12,334 nt of DNA from assembly GCA_900314365.1 (NCBI GenBank), contig OMVH01000157.1, positions 1-12,334 of the forward strand, given 5' to 3'. This DNA is from an uncultured Prevotella sp. (lineage in GTDB: Bacteria > Bacteroidota > Bacteroidia > Bacteroidales > Bacteroidaceae). This document shows, in pieces, positions 1 to 5,694 of this stretch. Below the pieces are notes generated by a model, which was not told where the DNA came from, made no database searches, and saw only the letters and a list, made by a program, of their open reading frames with translations. The position numbers and the translations under genes were made by a program. Position 1 is the stretch's first letter; each line of letters opens with the position of its first letter.

Positions 1-49
1 GACCCCCACCATGTCAAGGTGATACTCTAACCAACTGAGCTATGCCGAC
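1..49 (-). tRNA. tRNA-Val (anticodon GAC), 3' part cut off by the window edge
   Basis: Read on the minus strand, the sequence starts with a 7-nt acceptor strand GTCGGCA (49-43), TA, and a D arm GCTC-AGTTGGTTA-GAGT. An anticodon arm follows: stem TCACC, loop TTGACAT, stem GGTGG. The loop places GAC at positions 34-36 (plus-strand 13-15), which reads GUC/GUU valine codons. The variable region begins just before the edge; the T arm and acceptor 3' strand lie outside. The D arm and anticodon stem pair fully, allowing G-T wobbles. Transcription runs leftward, away from the nuo operon, from the promoter at 95-124. Confidence 0.93.
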
Positions 50-94
50 AATAAATAAATGATTCGAAACGTCGCCTCTGGGCGTTTGCGTGTG

Positions 95-124
95 CAAAGG
101 TAGTAATTTTTTTGCTTACTGCAA
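95..124 (-). promoter_or_regulatory. Bacteroidota-type promoter of the tRNA-Val gene
   Basis: The minus strand carries TACCTTTG (102-95), a perfect match to the Bacteroidota -7 consensus TAnnTTTG. A TTG (124-122) lies 19 nt upstream and fits the -33 element. The expected start is near position 88. That leaves a leader of about 40 nt before the tRNA 5' end at 49. The leader contains a 7-bp hairpin (67-73 paired with 81-87) right at the predicted transcript start. The consensus match is seen directly; the start site is inferred. Confidence 0.75.
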
Positions 125-255
125 GGATTTTATCCATCTTTTTTCAAATTTCTTCTTTTTTATTGCCAGACCATGCTTAGAGTCTTCTGCGGGGAGGATA
201 ACAGAAGAGACATGAAAAAGATAATTCAGAAGCCTTATATATTTTTGAGAAATCC

Positions 256-288
256 TTGGTGGTTTTCATAAAAAATGTGCTAACTTTG
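256..288 (+). promoter_or_regulatory. Probable nuo operon promoter
   Basis: TAACTTTG at 281-288 matches the Bacteroidota -7 consensus TAnnTTTG exactly. The best -33 candidate is TTG at 256-258, 22 nt upstream, which is slightly longer than the usual spacing. The expected transcript start is near 295, giving a leader of about 60 nt before the nuoA ATG. No other match to this consensus is visible in the non-coding gaps between the nuo genes, so one promoter probably serves the whole operon. The leader has two GTGACAA copies (299-305, 314-320) of unknown meaning. Confidence 0.65.
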
Positions 289-356
289 CAACGTCAATGT
301 GACAAATGTCCTCGTGACAACAATCACTAAAATAATAACGTTATATAAGTCTTCTT

Positions 357-707
357 ATGTATTTCACTTTGTTCATCACCGTATTGTTAACGGCTGTGGT
401 GCTTGTGGTTGGCGCATATGTCATCGCCAAGCTTATAGGCCCCAGGTCGTACAACCCGGTCAAGGGCGAGCCTTTTGAGTGCGGTATTCCGACGAGGGGC
501 AGCTCATGGATGCCAGCCCACATTGGCTACTATCTCTTTGGTATCCTGTTTCTCATGTTTGACATAGAGACGATGTTCCTCTATCCCTGGGCTGTCGTGG
601 CCGGGAAGTTTGGTCATCTGGCTTTGCTCAGCATGGGCTTTTTCTTGCTTGTACTTATATTTGGCCTGGCCTACGCCTGGCGGAAAGGAGCACTCGAATG
701 GAAATAA
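357..707 (+). CDS. nuoA: Respiratory complex I subunit NuoA
   Basis: NuoA is a small membrane subunit at the junction of the peripheral and membrane arms of complex I. Its loop between the first two helices lines the quinone-cavity entrance. The 116-residue length is normal for the family. The sequence shows three hydrophobic segments (about 4-26, 57-80, 87-108). The conserved loop has ECG at residues 41-43, and the family signature FDIETMFLYPW starts at residue 68. The ATG at 357 gives the expected short N-terminus and has no Shine-Dalgarno, as is common in this phylum. It is the first gene of the operon, and its end overlaps nuoB by 10 nt. The identity is secure from motif and gene order. 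Confidence 0.97.
   Translation: MYFTLFITVLLTAVVLVVGAYVIAKLIGPRSYNPVKGEPFECGIPTRGSSWMPAHIGYYLFGILFLMFDIETMFLYPWAVVAGKFGHLALLSMGFFLLVLIFGLAYAWRKGALEWK
684..690 (+). promoter_or_regulatory. Shine-Dalgarno sequence of nuoB inside nuoA
   Basis: AAAGGAG ends 7 nt before the nuoB ATG at 698 and lies within the nuoA codons for Arg-Lys-Gly-Ala. It supports the overlapping start at 698. It is one of only two clear Shine-Dalgarno sequences in the window, and both are at overlapping junctions. Confidence 0.75.
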
Positions 708-1477
708 GGAAGCCAAAAATCAAAAGCATTCCCTACAAGGAATTTAAGGACAACGACTCCCTCGACAAGATAGCCCAGGAGCTCAACGACGGCGGAGTGA
801 ACGTTGTGTTGGGAAGTCTCGACCAGCTGGTCAACTGGGGCCGGAGCAATTCGTTGTGGTCGCTGACTTTCGGAACCTCTTGCTGCGGTATTGAGTTTAT
901 GGCCGTGGGCTGCGCCCGTTACGACTTCGCCCGCTTCGGTTTCGAGGTTACGCGAAACTCAGCCCGTCAGGCAGACATCATCATGTGCGCCGGTACCATC
1001 ACCAACAAGATGGCCCCCGTGTTTAAGCGCCTCTACGACGAAATGGCTGAGCCCAAGTATGTGGTGGCTGTTGGAGGCTGCACCATCTCGGGCGGTCCGT
1101 TCAAGAAGAGCTACAGTGTGGTGCGCGGCATCGACGAGATAGTGCCAGTGGATGTCTATATTCCCGGATGCCCGCCTCGTCCTGAAGCTATCCTCTACGG
1201 AATGATGCAGTTGCAGCGCAAGGTGAAAGTAGAGAAATTCTTCGGCGGTGCCAACCATAAGATGACGCGTGAGGAACGTGAGGAGAGCATGGAGCTCGGC
1301 GGACTGCACGGAATAAGCAACGAGAACCTCGCGGCTGCTAAGATCGGAGCCAAGGAACCTATCATGGTTACGGAGTCGCCGAACAAGGAAGACCTGCTGA
1401 AACTCGGACAGGAGCTCGATGCCCTGCAAGAGGAAGGCCAGGAGGCTCTCGCTAAAAATGCTACTAATAATAAATAA
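698..1477 (+). CDS. nuoB: Complex I subunit NuoB, cluster N2 carrier with C-terminal extension
   Basis: NuoB binds the terminal [4Fe-4S] cluster N2, which reduces quinone at the interface with NuoD and NuoH. The four ligands are visible: tandem Cys62-Cys63 in TSCCGIEF, Cys128 in VGGCTISGG, and Cys158 in PGCPPRPEA. The first-to-third spacing (66 residues) equals that of Thermus Nqo6 as I remember it. The core ends near residue 183. The remaining ~75 residues are polar, rich in Glu, Lys and Ala, and make the protein (259 aa) longer than the E. coli (~220) or Thermus (~181) forms. The start overlaps the nuoA stop, so translation is probably coupled. The function of the tail is unknown; the core assignment is secure. 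Confidence 0.97.
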   Translation: MEIRKPKIKSIPYKEFKDNDSLDKIAQELNDGGVNVVLGSLDQLVNWGRSNSLWSLTFGTSCCGIEFMAVGCARYDFARFGFEVTRNSARQADIIMCAGTITNKMAPVFKRLYDEMAEPKYVVAVGGCTISGGPFKKSYSVVRGIDEIVPVDVYIPGCPPRPEAILYGMMQLQRKVKVEKFFGGANHKMTREEREESMELGGLHGISNENLAAAKIGAKEPIMVTESPNKEDLLKLGQELDALQEEGQEALAKNATNNK

Positions 1478-1491
1478 GGTAAGCGAAGGAT

Positions 1492-3072
1492 ATGAAGTTA
1501 GAAAATAAAGAACTGAGTTTTGACAGTTTCGCTTCTGAGATGGCGAAGCTGAAGAATGAAAAGCATTTCGATTACCTCGTTACTATAATAGGAGAGGACT
1601 TCGGACCCGAAGAAGGCCTCGGCTGTATCTACATCCTTGAGAATACGCAGAGCCACGAGCGTTGCTCCGTCAGAACACTGGCAAAGCATGTCGGTGTGGG
1701 TGACGACTGGGTAATCCCGTCGGTCATCAAGCTGTGGGCCGCAGCCGACCTGCTCGAAAGAGAGGTCTACGATTTCTTCGGAATCAAGTTCCTCGGTCAT
1801 CCCGATATGCGCAGACTCTTCATGCGTAATGATTTTGTGGGATGGCCCTTACGCAAGGATTTCGATATGAGTCCGGAGAAGAACCGCTTCCCCATGACTG
1901 ATGAGCCAGAGACTGACTGGACTACGGAATGGAACCTCAATGAGTTTGGCGAACTTCGCGAAACGCGTCATCGTCTTTTCGATGAGGATGATGTAGTTGT
2001 GAATTTCGGTCCCAACCATCCCAGTATGCACGGAGTGCTGCGTTTGCAGACTGTCATCGACGGCGAAACCATCAAGCACATCTATCCTCACCTTGGATAC
2101 ATCCACCGCGGAATGGAGAAGATGATGGAGAGCATGACCTATCCTCAGACGCTCGCTCTCACCGACAGGCTCAATTATCTTTGCGCTATGATGAACCGCC
2201 ACGCACTTGTATCGGTGATAGAGGAGGCTATGGGAGTGGAACTCTCCGACAGAATACGCTACGTGCGCACCATCATGGATGAGTTGCAGCGTCTGGACAA
2301 CCACCTTCTCTTCCTTGGAACTTGTGCACAAGACCTCGGTGCCCTCACGGCTTTCCTTTACTGTATGCGCGACCGCGAGCACGTGCTCAATGTGATGGAA
2401 GAGACAACGGGCGGACGCCTGATTCAAAACTACTATCGCATCGGAGGCTTGCAGGCCGACATCGATCCTCACTTCGTGGAGAACACAAAGACGCTCTGCA
2501 CTTACCTTCGTCCGATGATTCAGGAATACCTTGATGTCTATGGCGACAACATCATCACGCACAAGCGACTCGAGCATGTAGGCTATATGGGGCTTGACGA
2601 CTGTATCAATTATGCTGTCACTGGTCCTGCCGGACGTGCTGCCGGTTGGCATAACGACGTGCGCAAGAATCATCCTTACGACCTCTATGACAAGGTGAAG
2701 TTCGATGAGATAACCCTTACCGGGGGCGACTCCATGGATCGTTACATGGTACATATCAAGGAAATGTATCAGAGTCTCAATATCATAGAGCAACTCATTG
2801 ATAATATTCCTGAAGGTGAATTCTACATCAAGCAGAAGCCTGTCATAAAGGTGCCCGAGGGCCAGTGGTGGTTCTCAGTGGAAGGTGGAGCCGGTGAGTT
2901 TGGCGTATTCCTCGACAGCCGTGGCGACAAGAGTCCCTATCGCGTGAAGATGCGTCCGATGGGTCTCACGCTTGCAGGAGCTTTTGATAAGATGCTGCGT
3001 GGGCAGAAGATTGCCGACCTCATCGCTACAGGCTCGGCCATAGACTTCGTCATTCCTGACCTCGACCGATAA
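1492..3072 (+). CDS. nuoCD: Fused complex I subunit NuoC-NuoD
   Basis: This is a single 526-residue fusion of the 30-kDa (NuoC) and 49-kDa (NuoD) peripheral-arm subunits. NuoC occupies roughly residues 1-125 and carries the signature EREVYDFFGIKFLGHPD from residue 90, ending with PLRKDF (119-124). A linker of about 40 residues follows. NuoD runs from about 168 to 526. GPNHPSMHG contains His176 and His180, and RLNYL contains Tyr229. By alignment from memory, His180 and Tyr229 correspond to Thermus Nqo4 His38 and Tyr87, the quinone headgroup ligands. The usual NuoD C-terminus, ending IDFVIPDLDR, is intact. The fusion resembles that in enterobacteria and other Bacteroidales. The gene begins 14 nt after nuoB and lacks a well-placed Shine-Dalgarno. 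Confidence 0.97.
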   Translation: MKLENKELSFDSFASEMAKLKNEKHFDYLVTIIGEDFGPEEGLGCIYILENTQSHERCSVRTLAKHVGVGDDWVIPSVIKLWAAADLLEREVYDFFGIKFLGHPDMRRLFMRNDFVGWPLRKDFDMSPEKNRFPMTDEPETDWTTEWNLNEFGELRETRHRLFDEDDVVVNFGPNHPSMHGVLRLQTVIDGETIKHIYPHLGYIHRGMEKMMESMTYPQTLALTDRLNYLCAMMNRHALVSVIEEAMGVELSDRIRYVRTIMDELQRLDNHLLFLGTCAQDLGALTAFLYCMRDREHVLNVMEETTGGRLIQNYYRIGGLQADIDPHFVENTKTLCTYLRPMIQEYLDVYGDNIITHKRLEHVGYMGLDDCINYAVTGPAGRAAGWHNDVRKNHPYDLYDKVKFDEITLTGGDSMDRYMVHIKEMYQSLNIIEQLIDNIPEGEFYIKQKPVIKVPEGQWWFSVEGGAGEFGVFLDSRGDKSPYRVKMRPMGLTLAGAFDKMLRGQKIADLIATGSAIDFVIPDLDR

Positions 3073-3101
3073 TCACTCACAACCAACATTCAACCATTAT
3101 T

Positions 3102-4199
3102 ATGAAGAATGATATTTTCGATTTTCAAATAGTAACCAATTGGTTCGACGGTTTTCTCCGGCAGACATGCGGGTTGGGAGACTTTTGGACCATACTGATA
3201 GAGTGCGTATTGGTGGGTCTTATAGTGCTGACACTCTATGCGCTCATCGCCATGTTCATGATATTCTTTGAGCGCAAGGTATGTGCTTGGTTCCAGTGCC
3301 GTCTGGGGCCTATGCGAGTAGGACCGTGGGGTACGCTGCAGGTTGTGGCCGATGTGCTGAAGATGCTCATCAAGGAAATCTTCGGTGTCGACCGCTCGGA
3401 TAAGTTCCTTTATACGCTAGCCCCCTTCCTGACCATCATCGCCTCGGTAGGCACTTTCTCTTTCCTTCCCTGGAATAAGGGAGCCGTAGTGCTTGACTTC
3501 AATGTAGGTGTCTTCATGGTGACCGCTATCAGCAGTATCGGTGTGTTAGGCGTACTGCTTGCCGGATGGGGTAGCAACAACAAGTATTCTGTAGTTAGTG
3601 CCATGCGTGGTGCTGTGCAGATGATATCCTACGAGCTCAGCCTTGCCCTCTGTATGCTGACTGCCGTTGTCCTCTGTGGCACCATGCAGTTGAGCGGTAT
3701 TATAGAGGCACAGATGGGCCCTTGGAAGTGGCTTATCATCCAAGGCCATATCCCGGCATTCCTTGCTTTCTGCGTGTTCCTTATCGCAGGCAACGCAGAG
3801 GCCAACCGTGGTCCTTTCGACCTTGCTGAGGCTGAGAGTGAGCTGACGGCCGGTTATCACACGGAGTACAGCGGAATGGGATTCGGCTATTTCTATCTTG
3901 CCGAGTATCTGAATCTCGTTGTCATCTCCGGATTGGCTGCCACAATCTTCCTTGGAGGTTGGGCTCCGCTGAACATCGGTATCGATGGTTTTGACACGGT
4001 GATGAACTATATACCAGGATTCATATGGTTCGGTGCAAAGACACTCTTCGTCATCTGGATTCTCATGTGGGCACGCTGGACGTTCCCTCGCCTGCGCGTT
4101 GACCATATCCTCACGCTCGAATGGAAGTATCTCATGCCTCTCATGCTGGGTGTACTTGTCCTCATGACGGTGTGTGTGTCCTTAGGTTGGACGCTTTAA
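3102..4199 (+). CDS. nuoH: Complex I membrane subunit NuoH
   Basis: NuoH is the multi-helix membrane subunit that contacts NuoB and NuoD and forms the membrane end of the quinone chamber; it also starts the proton-coupling axis. At 365 residues it is of normal length, with about eight hydrophobic segments. Family signatures are present: FERKV (56-60), RLGPMRVGPWG (67-77), and the acidic loop NRGPFDLAEAESEL (235-248) followed by EYSGMGFG. The C-terminal RVDHIL..EWK motif is also present. It follows nuoCD after only 29 bp, at the place where nuoE, nuoF and nuoG would sit in a 13- or 14-subunit operon. The 89-bp gap after it is the longest in the operon. Confidence 0.97.
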   Translation: MKNDIFDFQIVTNWFDGFLRQTCGLGDFWTILIECVLVGLIVLTLYALIAMFMIFFERKVCAWFQCRLGPMRVGPWGTLQVVADVLKMLIKEIFGVDRSDKFLYTLAPFLTIIASVGTFSFLPWNKGAVVLDFNVGVFMVTAISSIGVLGVLLAGWGSNNKYSVVSAMRGAVQMISYELSLALCMLTAVVLCGTMQLSGIIEAQMGPWKWLIIQGHIPAFLAFCVFLIAGNAEANRGPFDLAEAESELTAGYHTEYSGMGFGYFYLAEYLNLVVISGLAATIFLGGWAPLNIGIDGFDTVMNYIPGFIWFGAKTLFVIWILMWARWTFPRLRVDHILTLEWKYLMPLMLGVLVLMTVCVSLGWTL

Positions 4200-4232
4200 C
4201 TGTGACAATTTAATTAAAACACTTAACGAATA

Positions 4233-4269
4233 GGCTGTCCCTGAAGGGGTTCTGCCGCAAGGGGCAGCT
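4233..4269 (+). promoter_or_regulatory. Intercistronic RNA hairpin between nuoH and nuoI
   Basis: GCTGTCCC (4234-4241) pairs with GGGGCAGC (4261-4268), giving 8 bp with one G-T wobble and a 19-nt loop. An exclusive alternative is two small hairpins: CCC-TGAA-GGG (4239-4248) and CTGCC-GCAAGG-GGCAG (4252-4267). There is no T tract and the operon continues, so it is unlikely to be a full terminator. It ends 20 nt before the nuoI ATG and could affect mRNA processing or nuoI translation. The pairing is seen; the role is inferred. Confidence 0.45.
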
Positions 4270-4288
4270 CGCATTCAACAATAAGAAT

Positions 4289-4852
4289 ATGTCTGAATCA
4301 TATTTCAAAGAAATCGGTAGCGCACTGAAGACTTTGGCTACAGGACTGAAGACCACTTGGAAGGAATACTTCATTCCCAAGTCAACGGAGCAGTATCCCG
4401 AGAACCGGACAACAACGCTCCACGTGAGCGCGCGTCACCGTGGGCGGCTCGTCTTCAACCGTGTTACGGAGCAAGACACGGCACTCATAGCCAAGGGTGC
4501 CAAGGTGGGTGACTATAAGTGCACGGCCTGCACAATGTGTGAGAGGGCTTGTCCTAACGACACTATCAAGATTACAGCCCACATGGAAACCGACCCTGAG
4601 ACGGGGAGGAAGAAGAAGAAACTCGACGACTACCAGTACGACCTCGGCGACTGTATGTTCTGCGAACTCTGTGTCAATGCGTGCAATTTCGATGCCATCA
4701 AGTTTACCAACGACTTCGAGAACTCGGTTTTCGACCGTTCCAAGCTTGTGTTGCATCTCGACAAGGAAGTCTATGAGGGCGGCTCGCTGCCTAATCTCAT
4801 TGATGGTGGCGCACCTTTGGAAATAGGTAAGTTTAACACAAAAACCAAGTAA
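4289..4852 (+). CDS. nuoI: Complex I 2x[4Fe-4S] subunit NuoI
   Basis: NuoI is the ferredoxin-like peripheral subunit that passes electrons to cluster N2 on NuoB. Two Cys-x2-Cys-x2-Cys-x3-Cys motifs are present: C78, C81, C84, C88 (CTACTMCERACP) and C122, C125, C128, C132 (CMFCELCVNACN). The second lacks the proline that usually follows the last cysteine and has Asn133. A strongly basic stretch, RKKKK (107-111), lies between the motifs. The 187-residue length is normal. In a complex without NuoE, F and G these clusters are the outermost ones encoded here, so they are the likely electron entry point; that is an inference. nuoJ follows after 9 bp. Confidence 0.96.
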   Translation: MSESYFKEIGSALKTLATGLKTTWKEYFIPKSTEQYPENRTTTLHVSARHRGRLVFNRVTEQDTALIAKGAKVGDYKCTACTMCERACPNDTIKITAHMETDPETGRKKKKLDDYQYDLGDCMFCELCVNACNFDAIKFTNDFENSVFDRSKLVLHLDKEVYEGGSLPNLIDGGAPLEIGKFNTKTK

Positions 4853-4861
4853 CCGAAGCTT

Positions 4862-5383
4862 ATGGCAAATATAGTAATGTTTTGCATCTTGGCTGTAGTC
4901 ATTCTTGGTTCAGCCATCATGTGTGTGATGACCAAGAGCATTATGCGTGCGGCAACATTCCTGCTGTTCGTGCTCTTCGGTGTGGCGGGAATCTATTTCC
5001 TGCTGGATTATACCTTCCTCGGCGCTGCACAGATTGCAGTCTATGCCGGTGGTATTACGATGATGTACGTCTTTGCCATCCAGCTGGTAAGCAAGGACAC
5101 GTTGCAAAATCTTGTAGAGCGCTTCAAGGGTAGCCGGGTAGCCGGTGGTATCCTTATATCGATAGTCGGTCTTGCTGTAGTAGGAACGATACTGCTGAAG
5201 AATCACTTCATTTTTGCTGCTTGCAAGATGAAGGATGTTGAAGTTCCGATGGAGCAGGTCGGTAACGCGCTCTTAGGCAGCGACAAATATGGATATGTGC
5301 TTCCTTTTGAGTTCATTTCCATTTTCCTGCTCGCATGTATAATAGGTGGAATTATGATAGCAAGAAAGGAGGACAACAAATGA
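4862..5383 (+). CDS. nuoJ: Complex I membrane subunit NuoJ
   Basis: NuoJ is a membrane-arm subunit between NuoH/NuoA and NuoK; its third helix flexes during coupling. The 173 residues show about five hydrophobic segments. The family core AQIAVYAGGITMMYVFAIQL (56-75) corresponds to the usual QIxVYAGAIxVLFxFVIML-type helix. The C-terminal part has the typical YVLPFEFISIFLL segment ending in a basic tail. The ATG at 4862 sits 9 bp after nuoI without a clear Shine-Dalgarno. The stop codon overlaps the nuoK start in an ATGA arrangement. Confidence 0.95.
   Translation: MANIVMFCILAVVILGSAIMCVMTKSIMRAATFLLFVLFGVAGIYFLLDYTFLGAAQIAVYAGGITMMYVFAIQLVSKDTLQNLVERFKGSRVAGGILISIVGLAVVGTILLKNHFIFAACKMKDVEVPMEQVGNALLGSDKYGYVLPFEFISIFLLACIIGGIMIARKEDNK
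5365..5372 (+). promoter_or_regulatory. Shine-Dalgarno sequence of nuoK inside nuoJ
   Basis: AAAGGAGG lies 7 nt upstream of the ATG at 5380. It decides the nuoK start: the upstream in-frame ATG at 5335 has no such signal and would add 15 residues not seen in NuoK. This strong anti-16S match is unusual for the phylum. Confidence 0.8.
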
Positions 5384-5688
5384 TACCCGTTGAAGCTTAC
5401 ATCGTATTGAGCACATTGCTCTTCTTCCTCGGCGTCTTTGGTTTCGTTACCCGTAGGAATCTTATAGCCATGCTCATTTCCATTGAGCTTGTTCTTAATG
5501 CCGTGGACCTCAACTTCGCAGTGTTCAACCGTGTGTTGTTCCCGGAGCAGCTTGAAGGTTTCTTCTTCACGCTCTTCTCCATTGGTGTCAGTGCCGCTGA
5601 GACAGCCGTGGCTTTGGCTATTATCATCAACGTTTACCGAAACTATCACAGCGACCAGGTGAACAGTATTGAAAACATGAAATTCTAA
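5380..5688 (+). CDS. nuoK: Complex I membrane subunit NuoK
   Basis: NuoK is the small MrpC-like membrane subunit that carries two proton-relay glutamates. With the start at 5380 it is 102 residues with three hydrophobic helices, the usual length. Glu36 (in MLISIELVLNAV) matches E. coli Glu36 by position, and Glu74 (in GVSAAETAVALA) matches E. coli Glu72. The start was chosen over the longer in-frame ATG at 5335 because of the ATGA overlap with nuoJ, the Shine-Dalgarno at 5365-5372 and the family length. nuoL begins 6 bp later. Confidence 0.96.
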   Translation: MIPVEAYIVLSTLLFFLGVFGFVTRRNLIAMLISIELVLNAVDLNFAVFNRVLFPEQLEGFFFTLFSIGVSAAETAVALAIIINVYRNYHSDQVNSIENMKF

Positions 5689-5694
5689 TCAGCA

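Larger units (their letters stand above)
50..356. other. Divergent intergenic region between tRNA-Val and nuoA
   Basis: This 307-bp AT-rich stretch holds the leftward tRNA promoter and leader (50-124), the rightward nuo promoter (256-288) and the nuoA leader. Between the promoters I see only a 7-bp perfect inverted repeat, TCTTCTG (183-189) and CAGAAGA (202-208) with a 12-nt loop, which has no T tract and so is not a typical terminator. A 32-codon open frame at 173-271 ends before the nuo -7 box and shows no sign of being a gene. Confidence 0.7.

Noticed and set aside
173..271. 32-codon open frame upstream of nuoA, with an internal ATG at 212 giving 19 codons
   Set aside because: It lies upstream of the predicted nuo transcript start, has no promoter of its own that I can see, and its product resembles nothing known to me. 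It is too short to separate from chance.
299..320. Two GTGACAA direct repeats in the nuoA leader as a regulator site
   Set aside because: They do not form a palindrome or match CRP (TGTGA-N6-TCACA) or FNR (TTGAT-N4-ATCAA) sites, and two 7-nt copies are weak evidence.
1486..1490. AAGGA before nuoCD as a Shine-Dalgarno
   Set aside because: It is only 1 nt from the ATG at 1492, too close to work as one.
1849..2793. 314-codon open frame on the minus strand opposite nuoCD
   Set aside because: It lies wholly inside a strongly conserved gene, has no recognisable domain, and is rich in His, Val and Ile as expected from reading the complement of GC-biased codons. The minus-strand frames at 5710-6624 and 8512-9231 are rejected for the same reason.
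5335..5379. Longer nuoK starting at the upstream in-frame ATG
   Set aside because: It would add 15 polar residues absent from NuoK proteins and overlap nuoJ by 49 nt; the ATG at 5380 has a strong Shine-Dalgarno and the ATGA coupling.
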